Source: a virus. From it: a stretch of DNA of 47,941 nucleotides. Shown here piece by piece: positions 1 to 5,773 of the stretch. The position numbers and the translations under genes are program-made. Under the pieces are notes generated by a model. It searched no databases and was not told where the DNA came from. It saw nothing but the letters and a program-made list of their open reading frames with translations. Where the stretch lies: IMG/VR virus record IMGVR_UViG_3300045747_000648, positions 1 through 47,941 of that record; one strand, 5' to 3'. The first letter of the stretch is position 1, and each line of letters opens with the position of its first letter.

Positions 1-59
1 TCGAACCTCCGGCCTCCTGGTCCCGAACCAGGCGCTCTGCCAGTCTGAGCTACACCTTG
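1..59 (-). tRNA. tRNA-Pro (anticodon CGG), 3' end cut by window edge
   Basis: The reverse complement starts CAAGGTG-TA-GCTC and has a 5-bp anticodon stem with loop TTCGGGA, giving CGG at positions 34-36. The T-arm is cut by the left edge. First of three proline tRNAs in a row. Confidence 0.9.
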
Positions 60-66
60 ATGAAGA

Positions 67-143
67 TGGTCAGCGTGAGAGGATTCGGACCTCCGGCCTC
101 CTGCACCCCAAGCAGGCGCTCTACCAAGCTGAGCTACACGCTG
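67..143 (-). tRNA. tRNA-Pro (GGG), CCA encoded
   Basis: Acceptor CAGCGTG pairs perfectly with its 3' strand at 71-77. The anticodon loop is TTGGGGT (GGG). The genome encodes the terminal CCA at 67-69. Confidence 0.92.
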
Positions 144-148
144 ATGAA

Positions 149-225
149 TGGTCAGGGCGAGAGGATTCGAACCTCCAACCTTCTGCTCCCAAAGCAGAAG
201 CTCCGCCAAGTTGAGCTACGCCCTG
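149..225 (-). tRNA. tRNA-Pro (UGG), CCA encoded
   Basis: Acceptor CAGGGCG, anticodon loop TTTGGGA (TGG), T-loop TTCGAAT. CCA is encoded. With its two neighbours it covers all proline codons. Confidence 0.92.
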
Positions 226-232
226 ATGCTAG

Positions 233-304
233 TGACGCGTACGGGACTCGAACCCGTCTCTTCAGCTTGAAAGGCTGAGGACCTCACCCGAAGTCAAACG
301 CGCC
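233..304 (-). tRNA. tRNA-Glu (UUC), no encoded CCA
   Basis: Acceptor GGCGCGT pairs with ACGCGTC (one G-U pair). The anticodon loop is CTTTCAA (TTC). The three bases after the discriminator are CTA rather than CCA, so the tail would have to be added after transcription. Confidence 0.88.
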
Positions 305-307
305 ATG

Positions 308-382
308 TGGTGACCCTGGGGGGAATCGAACCCGCCGTTGCCGGATTGAGAATCCAGTTTCCTACCTCTAGAAGACAGGGCC
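308..382 (-). tRNA. tRNA-Glu (CUC), CCA encoded
   Basis: Acceptor GGCCCTG pairs with CAGGGTC. Anticodon stem CTGGA/TCCGG holds loop TTCTCAA (CTC). CCA is encoded at 308-310. Confidence 0.9.
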
Positions 383-386
383 ATGC

Positions 387-461
387 TGGAGAGTCGCCAG
401 GGATTCGAACCCTGCTCATCGGTGTTGCAGACCGAGGCCATCCCAAGATGACTAGCGACTC
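387..461 (-). tRNA. tRNA-Cys (GCA), CCA encoded
   Basis: Acceptor GAGTCGC pairs with GCGACTC. The anticodon loop CTGCAAC gives GCA. The discriminator is U, the expected identity base for cysteine. CCA is encoded. Confidence 0.9.
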
Positions 462-467
462 GAGAAG

Positions 468-540
468 CTGCTGGGGCAGGACTCGAACCTGCACGTAGGG
501 CGGTTAACAGCCGCCTGCCTTGCCATTTGGCTACCCAGCA
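468..540 (-). tRNA. tRNA-Asn (GUU), no encoded CCA
   Basis: Acceptor TGCTGGG pairs with CCCAGCA. Stem GGCGG/CCGCC holds loop CTGTTAA (GTT). Discriminator G is typical for Asn. The next bases are CTT, so CCA is not encoded. Confidence 0.9.
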
Positions 541-546
541 ATGATG

Positions 547-622
547 TGGAGCCGACGGCGAGAGTCGAACTCGCGGCCTGCCGCTTACAAGGCGGCTGCT
601 CTGCCAACTGAGCTACGTCGGC
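547..622 (-). tRNA. tRNA-Thr (UGU), CCA encoded
   Basis: Acceptor GCCGACG has a perfect partner at 551-557. The loop CTTGTAA gives TGT. CCA is encoded at 547-549. Confidence 0.92.
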
Positions 623-626
623 GTGA

Positions 627-701
627 TGGAAGGGGTGGAAGGATTCGAACCTTCAACTCTCTGCTCCAGAGGCAGATGTTCTGCCGTTGAACTACACCCC
701 T
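627..701 (-). tRNA. tRNA-Gln (CUG), CCA encoded
   Basis: The acceptor AGGGGTG has a weak A1-U72 first pair, as expected for Gln tRNAs. The loop CTCTGGA gives CTG. CCA is encoded. Confidence 0.91.
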
Positions 702-708
702 ATGAACT

Positions 709-782
709 TGGATGGGGAGGCGGGAGTCGGACCCGCATAGCGGGATCCAAAGGCCCGCGTCTTGCCGTTAGACGACTCCCCA
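709..782 (-). tRNA. tRNA-Gln (UUG), CCA encoded
   Basis: The acceptor TGGGGAG and a U1-A72 first pair resemble E. coli tRNA-Gln. The loop CTTTGGA gives TTG. The loop-closing pair of the anticodon stem is a C-U mismatch. CCA is encoded. Confidence 0.88.
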
Positions 783-827
783 ACGAACTTGGTTCTGGTG
801 TGTCGGCTCCTGGGGCCGAAGCAGCTT

Positions 828-899
828 GTCGCCGCTCGAGGAGTTGCACCTCGCACCAGTCCAGGCCTCACGACCTGGAACTCTCTCGCTTTCATCGAC
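828..899 (-). other. degenerate tRNA-like element
   Basis: Read on the minus strand, GTCGATG at one end pairs with CGGCGAC at the other with one mismatch. Inside are a strong hairpin (CCAGG/CCTGG around an 8-base loop TCGTGAGG) and a T-arm-like hairpin CGAGG-TGCAACT-CCTCG. Only 14 bases lie between acceptor and anticodon stem, too few for a normal D-arm, and U33 is absent. It fills the one oversized gap between regular tRNA genes. I read it as a decayed or highly unusual tRNA; GUG (His) in the loop is possible but unproven. Confidence 0.35.
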
Positions 900-969
900 C
901 CTCTGGTTGGATTCGAACCAACGTCCGGCGGGTTCAAAGCCCGCTGCTCTGCCACTGAGCTACAGAGGA
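898..969 (-). tRNA. tRNA-Gln (UUG), second copy, no encoded CCA
   Basis: Acceptor TCCTCTG pairs with CAGAGGG (first pair a U-G wobble). The perfect anticodon stem GCGGG/CCCGC holds CTTTGAA (TTG). The bases after the discriminator are CGA. Its sequence differs clearly from the UUG gene at 709-782, so it is not a recent tandem copy. Confidence 0.88.
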
Positions 970-981
970 TACGAGAGAAGA

Positions 982-1055
982 TGGAGCGGGTAGAGGGACT
1001 CGGACCCTCGTCATCAGCTTGGAAGGCTGAGGTCCTACCATTGGACGATACCCAC
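982..1055 (-). tRNA. tRNA-Gly (UCC), CCA encoded
   Basis: Acceptor GTGGGTA pairs with TACCCGC. The anticodon stem TCAGC/GCTGA holds loop CTTCCAA (TCC). CCA is encoded. Confidence 0.92.
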
Positions 1056-1059
1056 ATGA

Positions 1060-1133
1060 TGGAGCGGCCACCGGGAATCGAACCCGGGTTCTCAGGATGG
1101 GAACCTGAAGTCTTGCCTCTAGACGACGGCCGC
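1060..1133 (-). tRNA. tRNA-Gly (CCC), CCA encoded
   Basis: Acceptor GCGGCCG pairs with TGGCCGC. The loop TTCCCAT gives CCC. CCA is encoded at 1060-1062. Confidence 0.92.
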
Positions 1134-1138
1134 ATGAA

Positions 1139-1213
1139 TGGTGGGTGTGGGGAGACTTGAACTCCCAGCTTGTCGGTTAAGAGCCGACTACTCTGCCATT
1201 GAGTTACACACCC
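1139..1213 (-). tRNA. tRNA-Lys (CUU), CCA encoded
   Basis: Acceptor GGGTGTG has a perfect partner. Stem GTCGG/CCGAC holds loop CTCTTAA (CTT). Discriminator A and CCA are encoded. Confidence 0.92.
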
Positions 1214-1220
1214 AGGAAAG

Positions 1221-1297
1221 TGGTGCACCTGGAGGGATTCGAACCCCCAACCATCTCCTTAAAAGGGAGATGCTCTTGTCCGTTGAGCTACAGGCGC
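1221..1297 (-). tRNA. tRNA-Lys (UUU), CCA encoded
   Basis: Acceptor GCGCCTG pairs with CAGGTGC. Stem TCTCC/GGAGA holds loop CTTTTAA (TTT). CCA is encoded. Confidence 0.92.
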
Positions 1298-1311
1298 GTG
1301 AGTACTACTGA

Positions 1312-1395
1312 GGGCGACTGGGCCGTCGAACACCGATGCGCCCCGCCCGGAGTCCCCAGGCACGGCATCACCAGCGCGGTGCGACCCAGTCGCCC
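1312..1395 (-). other. 84-nt element closed by an 11-bp perfect inverted repeat
   Basis: GGGCGACTGGG at one end and CCCAGTCGCCC at the other form an 11-bp stem enclosing 62 nt, inside the tRNA array where another tRNA would be expected. A small CACC/GGTG hairpin resembles a D-arm, but I find no standard anticodon arm or T-arm. It could be a small structured RNA or a diverged tRNA. The flanks 1298-1311 and 1396-1448 show nothing recognisable. Confidence 0.4.
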
Positions 1396-1448
1396 GCATC
1401 TTCACTGTCACTGCTATTCAGTTGTCAGAGAGCAACATCTACTGCGAG

Positions 1449-1531
1449 TGCCGCCGGAAGGAGTCGAACCTTCTTAGCCCGAGGGCATCTGGTTTACAGC
1501 CAGCCCGGGGACCGTCCCCGGCGTCGTCGGC
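1449..1531 (-). tRNA. tRNA-Tyr (GUA), long variable arm
   Basis: A class II tRNA of 83 nt. The loop is CTGTAAA (GTA), an extended variable arm pairs GCCC with GGGC, and the T-arm is GAAGG/CCTTC. Acceptor GCCGACG pairs with CGGCGGC with one A-G mismatch. Discriminator A. CCA is not encoded. Confidence 0.85.
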
Positions 1532-1535
1532 GTAC

Positions 1536-1609
1536 TGGAGCGGCTACCGGGAATCGAACCCGGGTTTCGAGCTTGGCAAGCTCGCGTCTTACCTCTGGAC
1601 CACAGCCGC
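1536..1609 (-). tRNA. tRNA-Gly (GCC), CCA encoded
   Basis: Acceptor GCGGCTG pairs with TAGCCGC. Stem CGAGC/GCTCG holds loop TTGCCAA (GCC). CCA is encoded. Confidence 0.92.
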
Positions 1610-1621
1610 GTGTTCTGTGAG

Positions 1622-1695
1622 AGCTCCGAGTGGGGATCGAACCCACGACCTCTGGTTTACGAAACCAGCGCTGCTGCCAGCTGAGCTACCGGAGC
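1622..1695 (-). tRNA. tRNA-Thr (CGU), no encoded CCA
   Basis: Acceptor GCTCCGG pairs with TCGGAGC. Stem CTGGT/ACCAG holds loop TTCGTAA (CGT). The bases after the discriminator are CTC. Confidence 0.9.
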
Positions 1696-1701
1696 GTGAA
1701 G

Positions 1702-1772
1702 CAGGTCCCGAGGGAATCGAACCCTCCCAGCCGGTTTTGGAGACCAGCTCGCCGCCTTGGACATGGGGACCT
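1702..1772 (-). tRNA. tRNA-Trp (CCA anticodon)
   Basis: Acceptor AGGTCCC has a perfect partner. Stem CTGGT/ACCGG holds loop CTCCAAA (CCA). Discriminator G is typical of Trp. The 3' CCA is not encoded. This is the first gene of the array in the direction of transcription, so its promoter should lie between 1773 and about 2060; I could not identify one. Confidence 0.9.
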
Positions 1773-1811
1773 ATCTCGGATGTCGTTTCATGTTGAGCCT
1801 CCAAACGCGAG

Positions 1812-1842
1812 AAGGCCGGGCACCTTTGGGGAGCCCGGCCTT
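1812..1842 (-). terminator. hairpin, possible terminator ahead of the tRNA array
   Basis: A 10-bp perfect inverted repeat (AAGGCCGGGC / GCCCGGCCTT) with an 11-nt loop and no clear U-tract. The surrounding 1773-2187 holds no convincing gene; short frames there overlap hairpins and lack Shine-Dalgarno sites. Confidence 0.5.
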
Positions 1843-2062
1843 AGAAGTTGCCCACCTTGGGTGGTTCTTCTATGGGCCGGGCCTGGTACCGTCGAACTTG
1901 GGGTTGAGGGCCTGGATGTGCTGCGGGGCGCACTCTTCGCGCAGATACACGGCGGCCGCCGCGGTCATGGAGACCGGCGAGCTGGACCACCGTGCTTGCG
2001 TCGAGAGCGTCATGGGACTGCACGATAGAGAAGGAGCTTCGAAGAGTCAAGGGGCAAAGAGA

Positions 2063-2088
2063 AAGGGAGCTCAGGACCGAGCTCCCCT
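2063..2088 (-). terminator. rho-independent terminator of the long minus-strand block
   Basis: The stem GGGAGCTC/GAGCTCCC is followed on the minus strand by the U-rich run TTTCTCTTT. It lies about 100 nt past the stop of the last gene of the minus block, the expected position for its terminator. Confidence 0.65.
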
Positions 2089-2187
2089 TCGTTCTCCCAG
2101 TAGGTGTGTCGTGCGGGCGAGCGGAGGTTTAGGTAGTTGCAGCCTCTCCGGTTGACCCTCGTCGCACAGTCCCTACGGCCCCGACGA

Positions 2188-2529
2188 TTACATAGCAGTC
2201 CGCATCAGCTGGGCCGAAGGAGCCGAAGGGTCCGCAACAGCGTACGTCCCGATGGTAGCAGGGGCGGGGTCGGGAAGCACGTACTGTGGAATCACCTTCT
2301 CGATGAGCTTCAGCTGGTCCTCCTTGGTGGTGCCTGCGAGGTGGACCTTGTTGTTGAGGTGGGCCGCCATCGCGTGGTGGATGGTGGCCCTGCGCTTCGC
2401 GTCCTTCAGGTCTCTCTGCGCTCGCCAGCCGAAGTTGGGCTGGTGCGATTCACCCCTCAGCACCTTGAGGGCCTTGATGACCTGTGTGTCCTTGCCGATG
2501 TCCTGCTTCAGCAGCTTGCGGTTCCACAT
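2188..2529 (-). CDS. hypothetical protein, 113 aa
   Basis: I do not recognise a family. The first two thirds are basic and probably helical, with alternating Lys/Arg and hydrophobic residues (KALKVLRGE, DLKDAKRRATIHHAMAAHL). The C-terminal third is Pro/Ala-rich and looks unstructured. The ATG start has GGGAG upstream. Its 5' end overlaps the tail of the PTH2-like gene by 80 nt, unusually long for this genome, so one of the two ends may be different in reality. It is the last gene before the terminator at 2063-2088. Confidence 0.7.
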   Translation of the reverse strand: MWNRKLLKQDIGKDTQVIKALKVLRGESHQPNFGWRAQRDLKDAKRRATIHHAMAAHLNNKVHLAGTTKEDQLKLIEKVIPQYVLPDPAPATIGTYAVADPSAPSAQLMRTAM

Positions 2530-2797
2530 GGCGTGCTCCCAGGAGAGGTAAGGAAGAGAGCGCCCTCTTCCCCTCCATCCAGGCCGCCGGCGGGATGCCG
2601 ATGGCCATCAGAGCCCCGTTCCATGGGGCGTCTGGCTCTCGAATGCTGTGGTGAGGGACACCGCGGCGCCTCAGCCGGTCCTCGACCTCGAGCAGGTGCT
2701 CCTCGTCACGCGCCGCGAGGGCGATGGCGTAGGTGTTGCTCGGGAGGTTGCCGGGAGAGGACTCGCCTGCTGCGTGGATCGTCTGGGCGACCGTCAC
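2450..2797 (-). CDS. PTH2-like peptidyl-tRNA hydrolase, N-terminus interrupted by an in-frame TAG
   Basis: Peptidyl-tRNA hydrolase 2 frees tRNAs from stalled peptidyl-tRNA, which fits a phage with many tRNA genes. Family hallmarks are the pattern VTVAQTIHAAGES after a first strand, a central helix EEHLLEVEDRLRRRGVPH, and NGALMAIGIPP near the end. From the GTG at 2797 the first strand is missing. Reading upstream in frame restores it (HYVVIRGDLPFG, from about 2834), but no ATG, GTG, TTG or CTG occurs before a TAG at 2849-2851. The next ATG in that frame is at 2884, preceded by AGGAAGG. Either TAG is read through, a +1 shift from ATG 2867 occurs, or the gene is broken. The last 27 residues overlap the next gene and may not be meaningful. 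Confidence 0.6.
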   Translation of the reverse strand: MTVAQTIHAAGESSPGNLPSNTYAIALAARDEEHLLEVEDRLRRRGVPHHSIREPDAPWNGALMAIGIPPAAWMEGKRALSSLPLLGARHVEPQAAEAGHRQGHTGHQGPQGAEG

Positions 2798-3018
2798 CCC
2801 GAAGGGGAGGTCACCGCGGATGACGACGTAGTGACGAAGGCTACAGGACTACTGAGGCGTCGCGCATGGAAGAAGCCTAGCCATCCTTCCTGCACTTGTC
2901 CAGCGAAGAGGTTGCCCCGTATCGGCGGGGCCACCCGGCGTCGTTCGGTATTGGCGAGGCCATTCGGACCTGCATCCAGAGGTGGCCACCCCAGGTCCTG
3001 TACGACGCTTCTGGCCTG

Positions 3019-3092
3019 ACCCCTCGATGGGAATCGAACCCACGACCAACCGACTGTAGTCGCCGGCCGCTCTGCCACTGAGCTACGAGGGG
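3019..3092 (-). tRNA. tRNA with extended anticodon arm, CUA at anticodon position (isotype uncertain)
   Basis: Normal acceptor (CCCCTCG/CGAGGGG), D-arm (GCTC/GAGC) and T-arm (GTGGG-TTCGATT-CCCAT) are present. The anticodon arm is 2 nt longer than in the other tRNAs here: a 6-bp stem GCCGGC/GTCGGT with 7-nt loop GACTACA, or a 5-bp stem with a 9-nt loop. In the 7-nt reading positions 34-36 are CTA, which would decode UAG, but position 33 is A instead of U. CCA is not encoded. It stands alone, 1.2 kb from the array and just upstream of the PTH2-like gene. The interval 2885-3018 holds no gene that I can see, only a 6-bp hairpin at 2914-2931. Confidence 0.7.
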
Positions 3093-3098
3093 ATGGAT

Positions 3099-3133
3099 GG
3101 GGCCAGCCTGCCATGCTGCCACAGGCTGGCCCC
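3099..3133 (-). terminator. strong hairpin between gene 3153-3335 and the lone tRNA
   Basis: A 12-bp perfect inverted repeat (GGGGCCAGCCTG / CAGGCTGGCCCC) with an 11-nt loop lies immediately downstream of the stop at 3153 and 7 nt before the tRNA 5' end. There is no U-tract, so it may act as a terminator or as a processing signal for the tRNA. Confidence 0.55.
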
Positions 3134-3152
3134 AGGTATCGCTACTTCTCAG

Positions 3153-3335
3153 CTAGGCCGTGGGGGCGACCTTCGCCTGGAGCTTCGCGAGCTTCTCGCC
3201 GACCTTCGCCGCCTTGGCGGTGAGGCGCTCCGTGGTCTTGCCGCTCTTCTCGACGGCCTTGGTGAGCACCTTCAGGTCCTTCGAGGCGGCGCGGATCTTC
3301 TGGTTCAGCGAGAGCTTCGTGGTGGACTTCGGCAT
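3153..3335 (-). CDS. small basic helical protein, 60 aa
   Basis: No family recognised. The sequence is rich in Lys, Ala and Thr and almost free of aromatic residues (LNQKIRAASKDLKVLTKAV, then ERLTAKAAKVGEKLAKL), forming two long amphipathic helices. A nucleic-acid-binding or coiled-coil role is possible. The ATG at 3335 was preferred over the one 11 codons upstream because AAGGAG stands 8 nt before it. Confidence 0.8.
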   Translation of the reverse strand: MPKSTTKLSLNQKIRAASKDLKVLTKAVEKSGKTTERLTAKAAKVGEKLAKLQAKVAPTA

Positions 3336-3382
3336 GGTGTAGTTCTCCTTCGGGTAGTGAACGGCCATCCGGGCCGTGCGGT

Positions 3383-3835
3383 CTACTTCTCGTCCGTTGC
3401 GTGGTCTACTGCTTCTGCGGCGTCTGCTTCCTGCTTCAGGAAGAGCTCATGAGCGAGCAGCATCTTCCTAGCATCTTCCAGGTCCGCTGCGTGATGAACG
3501 TAGTGGAGGTGGTAGAAGATGTTCCTTGGCTTCTCGGGATGCTTGCCGTCGATGACGACGATGAACTTCCCGGCGGCGATGGCGATCCCGAGCTCGGTGA
3601 AGCCTCCGGCCATGCCGACGTGGTTCAGCAGGAGGAAGGCCTCGGCAGAGGTGACTCCCTCGACATCCTTCTCCGCGCAGCCCTGGAGGTACGCCTCGAG
3701 CGCCAGGCCACGGAGGCCCTCAGCGTTCTCCACGGTCCAGTCGTGCGTGATGGTGTGCCCGTCGTCCCGAAGGGCGAGGTACGCCTCGTGCACAGCCTTG
3801 GTGTTCTCGAACTTCGTGCCAACGTAGATCCTCAC
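3383..3835 (-). CDS. nucleoside 2-deoxyribosyltransferase-like protein, 150 aa
   Basis: Enzymes of this superfamily cleave or exchange N-glycosidic bonds of nucleosides or nucleotides. Seen here: the opening strand MRIYVGTKFEN, the DDGHTITHDWT segment where the family has its early substrate loop, the phosphate- and sugar-binding part NHVGMAGGFTELGIAIAAGK with the expected catalytic Glu, and a following strand FIVVID. Length fits the family. The start is GTG, overlapping the stop of the upstream gene (GTGA), so translation is probably coupled. A role in nucleotide salvage or in altering host nucleotides is inferred. Confidence 0.8.
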   Translation of the reverse strand: MRIYVGTKFENTKAVHEAYLALRDDGHTITHDWTVENAEGLRGLALEAYLQGCAEKDVEGVTSAEAFLLLNHVGMAGGFTELGIAIAAGKFIVVIDGKHPEKPRNIFYHLHYVHHAADLEDARKMLLAHELFLKQEADAAEAVDHATDEK

Positions 3836-4050
3836 GTCTTACATCCCTTCGGAATGGCGGCGAGGCAGGCTGCGCACTGCTGCTCGGCCGGTGGCGGGTA
3901 GGGCTTCGGTCTTCCTTCTTGGATGGTGCCGATCCACTCGCGCCAGCAGAGCGAGGAGAAGACCATGCCCAGGTTGCTGTTCTTGGCGGTGCGAGTGAAG
4001 AGGTGGTAGGTGCGGTCCTCTCCCCCACCTCTTCTCCAGAAGGCCTTCAT
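3832..4050 (-). CDS. small Cys-containing protein, 72 aa
   Basis: Not recognised. The N-terminus is basic and aromatic (MKAFWRRGGGEDRTYHLF). The C-terminus has CAACLAAIPKGC, a possible half zinc site. It may be paired with the next gene, the deoxyribosyltransferase-like protein, because its TGA overlaps that gene's GTG. The ATG at 4050 is preceded by GAGGGAG. Confidence 0.72.
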   Translation of the reverse strand: MKAFWRRGGGEDRTYHLFTRTAKNSNLGMVFSSLCWREWIGTIQEGRPKPYPPPAEQQCAACLAAIPKGCKT

Positions 4051-4056
4051 GCTCCC

Positions 4057-4554
4057 TCAGTCGATGAGGCCATAGAGGCTGACCTCGTCGTGCTTGGGGG
4101 CCCTGGTGTTGAGGATGGAGCGCAGTTCCTTCTCGTTCTCCACCAGGTACTTCTCCACCGTGGTCTCGACAGGCCCCACGAAGACGATGAAGCGAGGCTT
4201 CCTCTCACCGATCCTCATGCCCTGAAGCGCAGGGAAGAGGTCTCCCAGCTGGATGCCCAACCCCACCTTCCCCTCCGAGACTTCCTTCTCGAAGAGGACT
4301 CCGATGACAGCCATGTCGGCTTCGTAGTCGGTGGTGTTGGGCCCGATGGAGAGGAAGAGAACCGTCTCGCCTGACTTGAAGGGAACCACCCGCCTGTTGG
4401 CAACCAGCGGGTGGTCCTTCACGACTCCAAGACGGAGCCCATCCTCGACGATCTTGCGGACCTGTCGCCGGATGGACTCCTCTTGGAACCCCTTCGCCCC
4501 TTCGACCCTCTCTCGGAAGCGGTCGACGGCGTGCTTCGTGACTGCAATCCTCAT
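4057..4554 (-). CDS. hypothetical protein, 165 aa, with N-terminal H-x3-RF-x2-R motif
   Basis: The N-terminus reads KHAVDRFRERV, like the H-R-F-R motif in several small toxin-like and phage protein families, but the rest does not match one I can name. A mixed alpha/beta body follows (VLFLSIGPNTTDYEADMAVIGVLFEKE and RFIVFVGPVETTVEKYL). The ATG overlaps the stop of the upstream gene (ATGA). Confidence 0.78.
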   Translation of the reverse strand: MRIAVTKHAVDRFRERVEGAKGFQEESIRRQVRKIVEDGLRLGVVKDHPLVANRRVVPFKSGETVLFLSIGPNTTDYEADMAVIGVLFEKEVSEGKVGLGIQLGDLFPALQGMRIGERKPRFIVFVGPVETTVEKYLVENEKELRSILNTRAPKHDEVSLYGLID

Positions 4555-4748
4555 CGCCCATCCCTGACCGTGACCGAGGAGTTGATGATCCGCGTGACGA
4601 TGGTCGACTTCTTGGTGCCCAACGGGATGACGATGCCGAGGATCCTGTCTGCGAACTCGACGAGCTGTGGCTCCGACATCCGGAGGAGGTCAGCGTCGGT
4701 GAGGGACAGGTAGGTGGTAGGGGCGACGGTGTTGGGGCGCCGACCCAT
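4551..4748 (-). CDS. hypothetical protein, 65 aa
   Basis: No firm family. The centre LLRMSEPQLVEFADRILGI followed by GTKKSTIVTRIIN resembles a short helix-extension-helix (SAP/HeH-like) fold, a fold often used for nucleic-acid binding. This is a weak resemblance. The stop overlaps the next ATG. A GAGGT lies about 13 nt before the start, a poor Shine-Dalgarno distance. Confidence 0.68.
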   Translation of the reverse strand: MGRRPNTVAPTTYLSLTDADLLRMSEPQLVEFADRILGIVIPLGTKKSTIVTRIINSSVTVRDGR

Positions 4749-4810
4749 GGGAGGAAGAACGACCTCAGTCTTCTCCTCTTCCTCCCTGGGGCTGGCGGCT
4801 GCCGACGCCC

Positions 4811-5773
4811 CTACGAGGGGTTTCCGGCGTACCTGTCGAGGTGGCGGGTGAACTCGGTGATGTTGGTCACCTTCGCCTCGGCCAGGACCGGCCCCAGGCT
4901 CGGGACCGCGCCGTACATGTGGTGGAGCGCGGCGAGCAGCCGGCCGGAGGTGATGAGCTCGTTCCGCTCCATCAGCTGGACGCGCTGCGCCATCTTCTCG
5001 AGGTCACCCGAGATGACGGTCAGCCCGCGGCCGAGCTCGACCACGAGGGCCTCCAGCCGCTGGATGGCGGCCAGGTCCGACCCGGCCACGGCGGGCGCCC
5101 CGCCCGTGGGGGCGTACTGCGGCGCCTGGGCGGGCGCCTGGATGGCCGGAGCCGCCTGGGGGACGTACGCCCCGGGGGCGGTCATCAGCGGCGCCTGGAT
5201 GGGCGCCGGCGAGGCCTGGGGGGCCATCTGCTGCGGGGCGGCCTGGGGCTGCGCCGCCTGGGCGGGGGCGCCGCCCGCCGCCGTCCGGCGCTTCCTGCCG
5301 GTCGTGGCGGCCGCCGGGGCCTCCTGCTGCTGCGGGGCACCCATGTGGGCCACCTGCTGGGCCGACGGGGGCGCCGCCGGCGCCATCTGCGGCGCGGCGT
5401 AGGCGGCGGCGGGGGCCATCTGCGGCGGGCCCGCCGGGGCGTACTGCTGCGGCGCCGCCTGCGGGACGCCGTTGCCCTGCACCCCACCCATCTGGGGCGT
5501 GGGGGCGCCCATCATCTGCGGCGCCGCGGCCGGGGCAGCCCCGCGGTCGTCGACGATGAGGCCCTTGCCGATCTCGTGGGCGATGATGGTGGTCTTCACC
5601 AGCTCGCGGTCCTCGAGGGTCTGCTGGTACGTCATCAGCGGCTGGTCGTTCGGGCCCTTGTAGACCATGTAGGCCAGGTTCCGGACGGCCACGAAGCGGG
5701 CGTTGTCGAGCTGCTGCTTGCGCTGGCTCGCCGTCATGCCCGGAGTGGGCGCGAGCTCGTTGTTCTCAGACAT
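4811..5773 (-). CDS. protein with long Pro/Ala/Gln low-complexity linker, 320 aa
   Basis: Two folded ends are joined by about 150 residues of Pro, Ala, Gln, Met and Gly (repeats such as PQMAPAA and QAAPQQ). The N-terminal 90 residues are helical (TASQRKQQLDNARFVAVRNLAYMVYKG). The C-terminal 90 look like a coiled coil (AIQRLEALVVELGRGL, ISGDLEKMAQRVQLME). The ATG at 5773 has AGAAGGAG 10 nt upstream; an earlier ATG in frame lacks one. Function unknown; an abundant scaffold or DNA-associated protein would fit. Two other minus-block genes have the same style of linker. Confidence 0.85.
   Translation of the reverse strand: MSENNELAPTPGMTASQRKQQLDNARFVAVRNLAYMVYKGPNDQPLMTYQQTLEDRELVKTTIIAHEIGKGLIVDDRGAAPAAAPQMMGAPTPQMGGVQGNGVPQAAPQQYAPAGPPQMAPAAAYAAPQMAPAAPPSAQQVAHMGAPQQQEAPAAATTGRKRRTAAGGAPAQAAQPQAAPQQMAPQASPAPIQAPLMTAPGAYVPQAAPAIQAPAQAPQYAPTGGAPAVAGSDLAAIQRLEALVVELGRGLTVISGDLEKMAQRVQLMERNELITSGRLLAALHHMYGAVPSLGPVLAEAKVTNITEFTRHLDRYAGNPS

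Noticed and set aside
692-1228. 178-residue open frame over the tRNA array
   Set aside because: It is a translation through seven tRNA genes; all frames in 57-1804 are tRNA shadows.
1841-2050. 69-residue minus frame upstream of the tRNA array
   Set aside because: It overlaps the terminator-like hairpin region, is His/Arg/Pro-rich like a shadow, and lacks a good ribosome-binding site.
2794-3114. 106-residue minus frame over the lone tRNA
   Set aside because: It runs through the tRNA and both flanking hairpins and has no domain-like sequence.
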